DNA of 64,000 nucleotides from Antrodiella citrinella (Eukaryota; Basidiomycota; Agaricomycetes; Polyporales; Steccherinaceae). The stretch lies in NCBI GenBank assembly GCA_004802725.1, contig SGPM01000091.1, forward strand, positions 1-64,000, given 5' to 3'. Every line of letters begins with the position of its first letter. Position 1 is the stretch's first letter. Below the pieces are notes generated by a model. That model was not told where the DNA came from. It saw nothing but the letters and a program-made list of their open reading frames with translations, and made no database searches. The translations under genes were made by a program, and so were the position numbers. Shown here piece by piece: positions 50,413 through 60,976 of the stretch.

Positions 50413-50903
50413 GATAGGAATGAGCATGAACAGCTGCGAAGGAGTTCGGACGACTCTTCTGTTCATCTCTCCTGAAATTTAATTTTCTTGTCTTGCCTTG
50501 TTCGTTCGTTTCTCGCGCGCCTTTTTGGACACCATTCGTTTGTGCTTAATCCCATCCTCCCCTTTTATTATTGTTACATTTTTATTCCTTCTTGCCTTCA
50601 TTCCCTCCTCTTTTTTGGTGGTCAACCTGATGTTGTCGTTTTACGAGTTCTAATGATCCTGATGTATATATTTTCGTTCGATGAACGCAGTCCCGTATGC
50701 CCTATGCCAATCGCTATGCCATTCTTCGCTAGTCACTTTCACCATGCGTCTGTATACATGTGCTATGACATGGTCCGTAAGAAAGCGTCTCATGGTAGGA
50801 ATGTCCATGAACAGTACACAGATAAATACAAGGTAAGAGGAACGACGGAGTATGATACGCAAAACGAAGCGGCACCCAATCAGGATTATGGCCTGCACTG
50901 TGA
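50413..50903. other. Convergent 3' spacer
   Basis: T-rich VAC8 3' flank followed by the 3' flank of the minus-strand membrane gene. The open frame 50488-50991 is probably chance. Confidence 0.4.
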
Positions 50904-52200
50904 TCAACCTGTGATCGACAGAACACTCGTGCTGTCATCTTTTGCGGTCAAACCTACAAGAGGTCCAAATTTCTCGGACTCAGGAGGGTAACCCTCAGCT
51001 TCTGAGACGAAATCGTCAGAATGTTGAGTGGAGACACCGACTTCAACATCCGCCATAGCGTGTGGACGAGTGCCAGAGGCCCGGGCCCAGTGAATCGTGG
51101 ACGAGCCAGAGGGCTCCGTGACAGGACCCGGTCGTGTATAAGCGCGATCTTGGGCCACTCGAAGAATGATGAGGAGCGGCGTGATATACTGTGCAATACC
51201 GTCAGAAGAAATCGTGATGTTAGAGGCGATTACTTACCTGGACCTGACCGATGAGCGAAAAGAATAGGACGTTGAATGTATTGCCCATAGCATAAGGGAC
51301 CAAGAAAGCTATGCCGAATGCCGTGTAGAGGACAGCGGCCTCTATAAGAATAGCGGAGATCGACAAGTACGGCACCTGTATCTGCTTGCCCAGTGCGCCC
51401 ATCGCCTTACGTCGATTGTGCATCAAATGTGCAACGATGAGGCCCGTGAGCAGAATGTTCGTCGCTATAGCGGTAGACCAATACCCAAGTTCGATGTTGA
51501 CATTGATGCTTTGCCATATTGTGCTTCCAGGATGCGTGAGTTGTGCCAGTAAGAGGCATGACATAACTAGTAGCAATAATTATAAGTCAAGGGATTCAGA
51601 TAATTCCGCGCAACCTACCAATAGATACCGTGAACATGCACATAGGGACCACCAGCAACCACCATACGGGGGAGACGATCAAGTAGAAGCGGTAGATCTG
51701 TTCAAACACGGATGAGCTCATCGTGAAAAGAGGTAAGATAATTTAGTATGCGCAGTACCAGGAGGGCGTCCTGAAACCATCCGCCAATTACACATGAGGC
51801 CGTGCATATGATGTTAACGGGAACTGTGAAAATAGTACTCGCGAATGCACCAGGACCACTAGGAAAGTTTCGGTTGTCGACAAATATGACCTGGCTCAGG
51901 TGCATATCAATCCCGTTTGACACAGATCCCAGGATGAACAATACTGAAATGTATGCCAACCATGCATAGGTGCGGCGGGGTCGACGTTTCCGTTGCATCC
52001 ATAAGTGGTTGAAGCAAAGGAAAAAGAGAGCGACGTGGATACCTAGAGTGGTTCAAATTGGGCACGTTATCAGACGAACAAAGGAGCCACGTACCATAGG
52101 CAGCATATGCAACGTCGAAGCCAATGATCGTAGCTCTGTCGAGCCACAAAGAGGAGATGTCACCGATAGTGACGGCAGTGTATGTGTTGATGGTGGTCAT
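50904..52200 (-). CDS. Multi-pass membrane protein, tandem copy A (agaricomycete family)
   Basis: Exons join in frame from MTTINTYTAVTIGDISSLW (52200) through about six hydrophobic helices to SVLSITG (50904). Landmarks are RATIIGFDVAYAAYG, FFLCFNHLWMQRKRR, FVDNRNFPSGPGAF, IYRFYLIVSPVWWLLVVPMCMF, VMSCLLLAQLTHPGSTIW, VPYAMGNTFNVLFFSLIGQVQ and YITPLLIILRVAQDRAYTR. A hydrophilic tail of about 80 residues follows. The DNRNF-P-GGP-type motif and seven-helix layout recur in large expanded agaricomycete families of unknown function (DUF6533/6534-like); receptor function is speculation. Splice sites look intact. Copy B lies upstream in the same orientation. Confidence 0.78.
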
Positions 52201-53706
52201 GACTTTGGCAAGAACGTGTTTCAACTTATGGCACCGATGAGTGAACGAAGGCTGCCTGACAGACAGCTGGTCGTGGAACGAAATGGCTGGTTTTTGTAGC
52301 AAGTTCTGGCGGTAGTGTATGGGCCTTCAGCCGACCGTCCATCGGCCCCCGAGAGCGACATGACACTTCTAGACACAAGGGAGAAGATGATATGCGGGAC
52401 GCATGCTCCAAGGCTGGAGAATAGCTACTTTGCCGCTGGGATGATCAACTTGAAGAGAAGACGGAAGATGGCATCTTGTGCCGGACGTGAGGTGCAGTGA
52501 AGTCTGGGATCTACAAGGTGTGATTTATGTGAGCAAAACGAATATAGCTATCATCCTTCAGCCATAATCCACTGGTCGTATTCGGAGTATGCAGTCATGC
52601 CATAGTCAACGATAATGTCGATGTTGGATATTCTGACGTCGCATTATTAGCGAGGTCAGAGAATATGAACTTGTGAGACTTGTGAAAATACGACTGACCC
52701 AGTGTGAGTTCCCTGTAGCTTCTAGTGATAAGTTCAAACCTTCCGTGCTAATGAAGAGATCAGATGTCTGACGGCTTTGGCCTGCCACCTCCGGGACTCA
52801 AGGAGATCAGAGACTTCGATGGACAGAGAAGTACTAACATGTGAGTGACGACAAGCGTGCGGGGGTCGTAACTTCCTTAGCCAGTCTGCTCGCACAGGTC
52901 TCATTCCCATAGTACAAGTTCGGTGAATTTGAGTGTATGTATACCGGGCGGTTGAGTTGAGCACAAAGTTTCCCTGCTTCAACAAAGCGTGTCAATGTAA
53001 AGAAGCGGAAGAGTAGCGAAAATCTGTTTCGAAGTGGATACTTAGCGTTAAATCATGATCACACAGGGTGCGGGACCCGGTTTCCTGCTGTATGAAATGA
53101 TGAAGATATTGTGAAGAAAGTTTAAAAAAGCATTATGATTTTACCATCGAGAAGATCGTGAACATATCGTGTTATCTTCAAACTTTTATCACAATCTTAC
53201 TTAGAATTTGCTGCAAGGGAAGAGCATGAAAATAATCGAACATTTATCACAATTTGTTTATCATTTTTTCAACAGCCAAAGCCAAGTGCGCACCCTGCCC
53301 TGTGTCAGTCGAGTTTTCAGTTTTCAAATTGGCCAACTCGGAGGAAGGCGATCACCTGACCGTGTACGTATCACAAGACTAGTGACGCGACGCATTTCAA
53401 TTTTTCAATTTTCCGCAACTGATTCTGAACCGACTCGGAGAAGTTGCAGAAGTCAACAGTGTCATCGCCTCAGACGAGCTTGAAAGAATGCCGAGGGCCT
53501 CCGAAAAAGAGACGTGATCGAAGACGCAAATGAGGTCTACACACACGAGCACAGTTACTGAACAAACACACCGAGGATGCGCGTACACAATTAAAACAAG
53601 GAGGGTAAAAAATATGCAAGGTGTTCGGGCCTGAAAAGAAATGAAATCGCGCAATTGCATGGTCACGATCTGCACGCCACCCCTATGATCGAGTTCGTGA
53701 TCATGA
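52201..53706. other. Upstream region of copy A, partly duplicated
   Basis: No gene was found. Several stretches match the region upstream of copy B at a similar offset (for example about 52240-52350 with 55085-55190, about 52745-52780 with 55655-55690, and 53354-53395 with 55999-56040). The middle (about 53100-53280) is AT-rich with repeated ATTTATCACAAT-like words. Confidence 0.5.
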
Positions 53707-55045
53707 TCAACTCGCGATCGCCGACGTATGCATCACTACATTACTGTCATCTTCCGAAACACTGAAATCGCTTGTGCTGTCATCTTTTTCAGCCAACACG
53801 AGAGGTCCTGGTTTCTCGGAGTCAGGAAGGTAACTCTCGCGGTCTGAGACAGAATCGCCAGAGTGTTGTACGGTAACACGGGCTTCGATATCTGTGCCAA
53901 TGGTGTGCGGTTGATTGCCAGAGGCACGGGCCCAACGGATCGTGGATGTGGCAGTAGGCTCTGTGACAGGGCCTTGTCTTGTATAAGCACGGTCCTGAGC
54001 TACTCGAAGAATGATGAGGAGCGGCGTGATATACTACAAGTCACTGTCAGCACAAATCACGATATCGAGAATGGTAGTTGACAGACCTGGATCTGACCGA
54101 TGAGCGAGAAGAACAGAACGTTAAACGTATTGCCCATAGCGTAAGGGACCAAGAAAGCTACGCCGAACGCCGTGTAGAGGAATGCTGCCTCTATGAACAT
54201 AGCGGATACCGTCAAGTATGGTACCCGTGTCTGCTTGCCTAGTGCACCCGCCACCTTACGCCGCATGTGCACCAAGTGCGCAACGATGAGTACCGTGAGT
54301 AGGATGTTTGTCACTATAGTTGTACACCAGTATGCGAGTTCGATATTGACGTTGGTACGCTGCCAGATCGTGCTTCCAGGATGTGTGAGCTGTGCCAGCA
54401 AGAGGCATGACATCACTAGCGAGAAGTATCAGTGAGTGAGTTCTGAGAGGACATCCGACTCAACGTACCGATAGACACTGTGAACATGCATATAGGAACG
54501 GCCAATAACCACCATACAGGGGAGACAATTACATAGAAACGGAAGATCTGTCTCAATACATATGAGCTCAACGTACGCGGGGATGGAATGATTTGTAGAC
54601 ATTACCAGGAGAGCGTCCTGTAGCCATCCGCCGATGACACAAGCCGCCGTGCAAATGATGTTAACGGGGACTGTAAAAATAGTGCTCGCGAAAGCACCAG
54701 GGCCACCAGGAAAGTTTCGGTTGTCGACAAATATGACTTGACCCATATGCATGTCAATCCCGTTTGATACAGAGCCTAGGATGAACAGTGCTGAAATGTA
54801 CGCCAGCCATGCGTACGTTCGACGGGGCCGACGCTTCCGTTGCGTCCATAAGTGGTTGAAGCAAAGGAAAAAGAGAGCGACGTGGATACCTAGAGTGATT
54901 CAGATTGGGCACGTTCTCAGACGAACAGACACCACATACCGTAGGCAGCATATGCAACATCGAGGCCGATAATTGTAGCTCTGTCGAGCCACAAAGAGGA
55001 GATGTCACCAACGGTAGCAGCTGCGTAAGTGTTGATAGTAGTCAT
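53707..55045 (-). CDS. Multi-pass membrane protein, tandem copy B
   Basis: The gene reads from MTTINTYAAATVGDISSLW (55045) to NVVMHTSAIAS (53707) with the same exon plan as copy A. Shared landmarks are RATIIGLDVAYAAYG, FVDNRNFPGGPGAF, FTVPVNIICTAACVIGGWLQDALL, MMSCLLLAQLTHPGSTIW, VPYAMGNTFNVLFFSLIGQIQ and YITPLLIILRVAQDRAYTR. Differences concentrate in the C-terminal hydrophilic tail, which is longer here and more acidic (EKDDSTSDFSVSEDDS). Frame and splice sites are intact, so both copies may be expressed. Function unknown, as for copy A. Confidence 0.78.
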
Positions 55046-56174
55046 GACTTTGGCCAGGAGTGCGAGCTCCAACCTGGACCGCCAGTGAAGCGAACGAGAC
55101 GGGCTTCTTGTCAAACAGCTGGGGGAATGTACTGGTTAGCTTTTGTACCCAAGTCCAGCGGCATTGTATGGATATCCAGCGCGCGGTCCCGAGCGCAATA
55201 TTAATGTGAAAACCATAGAAGTGAAGCAGATGGTATGCGGACATTCCGGAGAGTATCTGTCATATCGCTGGGATGATCCATCAGAACTTGGAGATGTGCA
55301 TGGCAGCAATGCGGCGTCTTGAGGCCAGACTTGAAGTGAATTCTGTGCTTGGGCGCTGCAATGCAGTGCAAGTTGTGATAATAATATCCAAACGAATGTA
55401 GCCGATTCAAGTTCATCTTCTCACCGAGCAGAGACAAAACACTCTGGGTATTTAAAGCATGCAGCTCAGCGGCAGCAGCTGTAGCTGAGTCGGTGCAATT
55501 ATATCCTGTCGTCGATCTCGAGATTAGAAAACATGAACTCAGACAACCCAGCTTCGAAATAGTACCCAGAGTACCTGTATGAATGTTCGGTAAAAAGCTG
55601 CAACCTTCTCACTCTTTAGCGAACTCAAAGCCTGCGTGACTTGAGCATCGATGAAAAGATCGGATGTCTGAGTGGTTTCGCCTCCACGGCTCCATTGGTA
55701 GTGATTCAGATCAGAGTCTTTGACAGATAAATTCAAGCCATGGTCGACATCCGTTCCGGGACGCGGTGTCCAGTGACTGACGGCCCACGGCCCGGGCGCG
55801 TGTGGACTCATCTCAGCCACGAGTACTAGCACAGGTCTAAGACTCTAAGTTACATATGCAACTTGCACTTGAATGTACCGTGCGGTTGGATCGAACAAGC
55901 AGGGTAATTATCCCGCTGTAATGAAATGAGGGGTATGAAGGCAGAGTGGTGTTTCTCATGCGACCGGGAGGAAGCGGTCCGATTATGGCTACACGGTCAC
56001 CTGATCATGTATGCATCACGAGATCTGTGACGCGACGCGTCTGAGTCTCCGCCGGCTTGAACTTCGTCGAACGCAGTCGTAGTACTGACAGTCGACAGTA
56101 TCATACTCATCAATCACTGTTCTATACTCGTCGCTATTTCTCTTGCGTTTCATCCTCAAGCCAAGCAAAGATAG
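55046..56174. other. Upstream region of copy B and promoter of the SprT gene
   Basis: This carries the second version of the duplicated flank described for 52201-53706, then the presumed promoter of the plus-strand SprT-like gene. No gene was seen. Minus-strand frame 55832-55539 is probably chance. Confidence 0.45.
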
Positions 56175-57965
56175 ATGCCTCGAGCTATCCGGGGTATCGT
56201 TTGGGACAGTGACTCAGAGTTGGAAGAGGCCGGCGATCATCAGTCAGTACATTGTTCGAATTGAATCATGTAGTTCTCAGAGACACTGAAAGAAATAACT
56301 TTTAACTTCAAGCGGAGACGCGATTGAAGATGTGATTGAGATTTCGTCGTCTGACGAGGATGACTTTCGCCGGTACGGTCTAAGTATTCCGCTCTGGCTT
56401 CATTCACAATATTCACGCCGTTTTGAATCAGAATCCAAACACAGCCAGAAAGAAGCGCGTCACGCATTGCAGAAAAAAAGGACCAGACTATGAAGACTAG
56501 CAAGACCAGGATTCAAACTGAAGTCATTGACCTGACACTCTCGGACTCGGATTCGGACTCGAATATTTCGCCTCCAGCTGCTGGGCAGCGCGTTCAACCT
56601 GATGAGTACGAAGACAACACAGCAGGTGTACTGACACTGTGAGTTACACTTCACCCTTTCTCATGAATCTTGCTGACCTATCGCCGTAGCAACGAACCCA
56701 GAAGTGCTCGTAAGCCTCTTGGAACACCTAACGCGAAGAAGGCGAAGGCTCCAAGTCTTCGCCAGGTCATCGCATCAAGCTCTGTTCCCTCTCTTGACGC
56801 CATCATTGATGTGCAACCTGGGAGTGCCCCAACAACTCCGCGCAAGCCCAAATCTTCAACTCCGAACACTCCTCGTGCTGGTTCAAAGAAGGCGACCATT
56901 GCTGTCGAGCAAGAGCGTAGAGAAGCTTACGCGCAGAAAGTCTTTGACGAGCTGAACCGCATCGTGTTTTCTGAAGGACTTCCGGTGGAGACGAAATTGA
57001 ACTGGAACGTGCGGCTGTTGACGACTGCAGGCAGGGCCAAGTGGCACCGGTACGTACCGTTCTCTTTGTGTCATTGGCGAACATATATCCTGATTAAGGT
57101 TTCACAGGTCGAAGGATGGAACGCAGACTGTCGAGATAGAGTTGGCAGTCAAGATATTGGACGAAGATGCTCGAATACGAAATACACTTGCTCACGAGAT
57201 GTGCCACTTAGCGTGCTGGATAATAGACAAAACCCCACAGGAGAATCACGGCAGGTTGTTCAAGTCTTGGTGAATCGATTGAAAATCGTCACGCCGAGCT
57301 ATCTGTTCATGTGATCTTTTTCTAGGGCTACGAAAGTCATGCGCAAGATGCCACATATTGAGATCACAGTGAGTTGAATCTTCACTTCTTTCAGAGCTCA
57401 GGCTAACGATGTCGCTCACCAGACAAGACATAGCTACAACATCAACTATCCATACGAATGGAGTGAGTACAGTCTTGCGAGTATTGCTAGAGCACTAATT
57501 TAACTTTAGTTGTAGAATGCGAGGGCTGCGCCAAGATGTGGGTTCGTGAATGTCAGAGGATTGGCCACTGGACTGACATCTACCAGATACGGCCGTTTTA
57601 GCAAGTCAATTAGAACAGATGAGTGTGGTACGTCTACTCGTGTCATCTTCCTAGACTCAAAGCTGAGACACATACATCAGTCTGCGGCGCCTGCAAAGTC
57701 GGCAAACTCGTTCCTCTATTCACCACTCGTACTTCCTCCACCTCTGGAAAGGCCTCTGTAGGGGCACGCAACGCTGCATCCACGGGCCTTGGTGAGCGTA
57801 TTCGACGCGTCTTTCGTATTTTCCATTGACACGTCATCTTTATCAGATTCCCCAACATTAGAGAAACCGTCTGCGAAATCCGCCGGAATCGACTCAGACG
57901 ATGACGATTTCGACAGACTAGTCCAGTCCCTAGGTGGCTTGGATATCACATCTAGCATGATCTAG
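56175..57965 (+). CDS. GCNA: GCNA/ACRC-like SprT-domain metalloprotease with SUMO-interaction motifs
   Basis: The N-terminal half is acidic and disordered and carries two SUMO-interaction-like motifs, DVIEISSSDEDD (about 56332) and EVIDLTLSDSD (about 56520). A Lys/Pro-rich linker follows. The SprT domain begins KVFDELNRIVFSEGLPVE; it has HEMCH (His at 57192) in RNTLAHEMCHLACWIID, then HGRLFKSWATKVMRKMPHIEITTRHSYNINYPYEWKC. A zinc ribbon has two Cys pairs (CEGC and CVCGAC). The order SIMs-SprT-zinc ribbon is that of GCNA, which clears DNA-protein crosslinks in the nucleus. The acceptor ttgaatcag|A near 56430 was chosen for frame. The tail ends GGLDITSSMI. Confidence 0.88.
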
Positions 57966-58293
57966 GACAGTATGAGATGCTGTCGCTAGATGATCATCGC
58001 AAGTCGGGCTTCGGGCTTCCCTCCAACGAATCCTTTGATGAATGTGACGAACAATAACATCTGTAGATATAGGACAGGTGGTGAAATAAGACCTAACGTC
58101 AACGTACGACGTTTCCGCGAAAGTGGGGGTACTGTATACATAGCTTTGTCTGCCAGTCGACTGCGAAAATCCGTTGAATATCCATATAAAAATCCGAGTA
58201 TGGAGATGAGCCTGAGCATGCTAACAGAGAGCCTATCAGCTTTTCCAAAAAGGTAGTATACAATTGTACATGGTGTGAAGAAATCATCAGTGT
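57966..58293. other. Convergent 3' spacer
   Basis: 328 bp between the SprT gene end and the F-box gene end. No feature was recognised. Confidence 0.35.
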
Positions 58294-59640
58294 TCAGACG
58301 AACTGTAAGATGCCTAGCGCCTCTAGGACTGGCAGATTCTTGATGATCGCTTCTTTGAACTGTCGTTTTGTAGTAGAGTTCGACTGCAAATCAAACTTTG
58401 CTTCTGTCAAAGCTTTACATCGTTCCAAAGCCCAACCAACCTTGTCCCAATTGGTAGAGAGGAGATGTCGGAAGAAGTGATCCAGCCCAACCTCGATCGC
58501 GTCTTCGTGCGACTCGGGCGGAGATGACAGCGTGACCGAGATAACTCGGATTGATTGGGGGATGAATGGCAGGATGTTGGCTACGTATGACCATCCCGAG
58601 CGGAGGTCAGCCGGAGCAGCCCACTCAGGGTGTATACATACTCGCAGATGCAGCGTCGTAAGTACCGTGCAAGACGCGATATTCAACGATTTCATTGTGT
58701 TGGAAACGGACGCTATAAGGAAACAACATGAGACAATGCTGAATATTTGAGTAGAGGCGTACTGACGGGTTGCGACTTGTCGGGTGAGACGGCATATGTC
58801 CAAATCCAGGCTCTTCAGATTATCACCAGCGTCTCGAATGAGCTGCCCAAACGAATGTGCATCGGAAATCGAGCTGCATCGCAAGTCTAGACAGCGCAGA
58901 CTCTGAGCAGTCTTAGTCTGGCGGAGACCAGTGATGAACGCCTGGCTAGTGGATACGTGAGCCATGCTGAAATCTTCGACAGCGAGTGCGGTCGGGGTGA
59001 CGAGTCGAGCGACATTACTCCAAGACATTGCGTCGAACTCAATGCCTAGAACTTCAAGCTTCTTGAGTGCTCCGAAAGCTTGTAGGATTTGGAATACACT
59101 CCTGGTGTACTGAGACGTTCCGAGGTCATACGACTCTACGCGGACAAGCCTTAGGGTGTCAAAGCTTCGCGGAATCGGTGGCCATACCACAGGCCAGAGC
59201 CCCCTCGCGTTCCTTTTGGACGCGCCTCCCCAAACAACCTCATCCAAGGTCAGGGTCTTCAGGGACGTCAAGCGATCAAGCACCGATACAAGCACGTACG
59301 GGCCGATGAGACACCGCTCAACGTTGGCGTGCTTGTTCTCTCCGCTCAAGCAGAGGGAGCGGATGAACGGTCGGATGCTCGGAGCCGCGTCCAAGAAGCG
59401 CAGAAAGGTATCGTACCCTCCGAAAAGAGCATCACCGCAGATGCGAATGGATTGGAAGAGGTGATATCGCGTAGATGGTCGCCATTCGCGGGAGACGAGC
59501 GAGCACGTGGCGAGAGCAGGTTTGTCGTCGTGGAGGTGATCAATGATGATGTCGACAAGCTCAAGTGGGATATGCAAGTTTGTGCATTGGACCGGTCTGG
59601 TGTCCATGACTGCTACCCGAGCTATTGCACGAGCAACCAT
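58294..59640 (-). CDS. F-box protein with leucine-rich C-terminal region
   Basis: Exons 59640-58767 and 58712-58294 give 430 residues. The intron (54 nt) is a multiple of three and open, so the unspliced frame also reads through. The F-box is LHIPLELVDIIIDHLHDDKPALATCSLVSREWRPSTRYHLFQSI, followed by irregular Leu-rich segments (SLRCLDLRCSSISD, NLKSLDLDICRLT, MKSLNIASCTVLTTLHLRV). Such proteins are greatly expanded in agaricomycetes and are thought to act as SCF ubiquitin-ligase adaptors. The target is unknown. The first ATG overlaps the stop of a coding-like fragment, so the ATG at 59607 (MDTRPVQ) may be the real start. Confidence 0.82.
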   Translation of the reverse strand: MVARAIARVAVMDTRPVQCTNLHIPLELVDIIIDHLHDDKPALATCSLVSREWRPSTRYHLFQSIRICGDALFGGYDTFLRFLDAAPSIRPFIRSLCLSGENKHANVERCLIGPYVLVSVLDRLTSLKTLTLDEVVWGGASKRNARGLWPVVWPPIPRSFDTLRLVRVESYDLGTSQYTRSVFQILQAFGALKKLEVLGIEFDAMSWSNVARLVTPTALAVEDFSMAHVSTSQAFITGLRQTKTAQSLRCLDLRCSSISDAHSFGQLIRDAGDNLKSLDLDICRLTRQVATRQYASTQIFSIVSCCFLIASVSNTMKSLNIASCTVLTTLHLRVCIHPEWAAPADLRSGWSYVANILPFIPQSIRVISVTLSSPPESHEDAIEVGLDHFFRHLLSTNWDKVGWALERCKALTEAKFDLQSNSTTKRQFKEAIIKNLPVLEALGILQFV

Positions 59641-59793
59641 TAGTGCTCGATGTGCTCAGGAGTCTTGCCGACGGGTCCGGTCGTTGTCGATGACGGCAGG
59701 ATGTCGAACACGACGAAGAAGATGTTGCCGCTGGCCTCGCGGCCGTCCCAGTGCATGACATTGACGGCGGCAGGAACGAAGAGTTTGATTATC
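59640..59793 (-). pseudogene. Orphan coding-like fragment upstream of the F-box gene
   Basis: On the minus strand an open frame from about 59793 to a TAA at 59642-59640 reads WIIKLFVPAAVNVMHWDGRE and continues with regular hydrophobic and charged spacing and GC-rich third positions. An in-frame TAA lies immediately before it, and there is no AG acceptor at its start. It looks like a C-terminal exon cut from its gene, or a short ORF from the internal Met. Family not recognised. Confidence 0.3.
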
Positions 59794-60037
59794 CATTAGT
59801 TTTGGCGATAGCTATATTCTAGGTTTATCTGAAATATGTCGGAGAATGCCGAAAGAACTTCACAGTGGCAAACCTTAAAGCAGCGCGCATCACAGAGGAA
59901 TCAGCCTTGATCGTCAAACGAATCGTTCTCGCAGCTGCCCTCGCCCTCAAGTCCCGACCCCCGCTCTCGTCAAGGTCCGTTACAGTCGCTGCACTTGTTG
60001 AACTTAGTAGCTGAGATTATTACACAAGCCATCCACT

Positions 60038-60327
60038 ATGACCCACGACGCTATCTGGTTCTCTCGCCCTCGCAAGTACGGAAAGGGCAGTCGTCAATGG
60101 TGAGAATGTTTCGGATACTCATCCCCTGAACTCAGTCCGACTCACCTGGATACCTCTGTGCAGCCGACTCTGCGCTCACCAGGCAGGTCTCATCCGCAAG
60201 TACGGAATTGACCTCTGCCGTCAATGCTTCCGTGAAAAGTCTGCTGCTATTGGCTTCACCAAGGTACGTTCGATCTGCCCAGTCTTCGTATAGACTTTCT
60301 GACCCTTCTGGTTTATAGACACGATGA
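60038..60327 (+). CDS. RPS29: Ribosomal protein uS14 (eS29)
   Basis: Exons 60038-60099, 60164-60263 and 60319-60327 give 56 residues, exactly the family size. The sequence reads [20 protein letters not shown], then CRLC, then [18 protein letters not shown] and [14 protein letters not shown] and CRQC supply the four zinc-binding cysteines. The product is a small-subunit protein near the head of the 40S particle. The last exon encodes only two residues plus the stop. Confidence 0.97.
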
Positions 60328-60976
60328 GCACGCACTGCTATCGTCTCCTTGTCTGTCACACTTATTGCCTTCGCATCGCATTCTCTCCCACGCTCAAAAG
60401 TCGCGCCGCTGTATGCATGGATATGTTATGATCACATGCAATTCATTTCTGTAAAACTCCACAAGTCCTGCAAGTCTCGTCGTGTGATGAAGGGTTCTGT
60501 GGAACAATGCGTTCTGAGGTCAAGCGAAGCGTGACCAGAGAAGTATCGCGAGACCAGCATGTGAGCCTCAATCATCCAATGCGTTGTCTCGGAGTCTGCT
60601 GGTGTGGTTACTGCAAGTGTGACATGCGTTGAGAAGATAGTACGACTCTGTATTGAGTGCATGCCCCGCTCCGAAGGGCGGAAGAGACGCCCTGAATGGA
60701 AAAGCGTGCACTCTGTACGACGCTGATATTCTGCTGCCTCGGACATGTAGAGACCTATACCATAACTCCGGTGTGTACATAGTGCCATTCCGTGAGATAT
60801 CCTTCATGAAACTATGGTCGCAAAAGCGACGTCTATAAGCATATTAACTTCTACTGTACACGCAGTATAAGATACACCTCCGAAGCCCGATGATGATACA
60901 AATGTAACACTCATAAAATTCATGATCAACGCGTGTATGGATCGTCTAAAGATCGTTGCGCTCAGATACCAGCTCT
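60328..60976. other. Convergent 3' spacer
   Basis: 649 bp between RPS29 and the GH16 gene. Short ORFs occur on both strands without signatures. No RNA gene was found. Confidence 0.4.

Noticed and set aside
50488..50991. 167-codon plus-strand frame after VAC8
   Set aside because: T-rich 3' UTR-like start and overlap with the end of a well-supported minus-strand gene.
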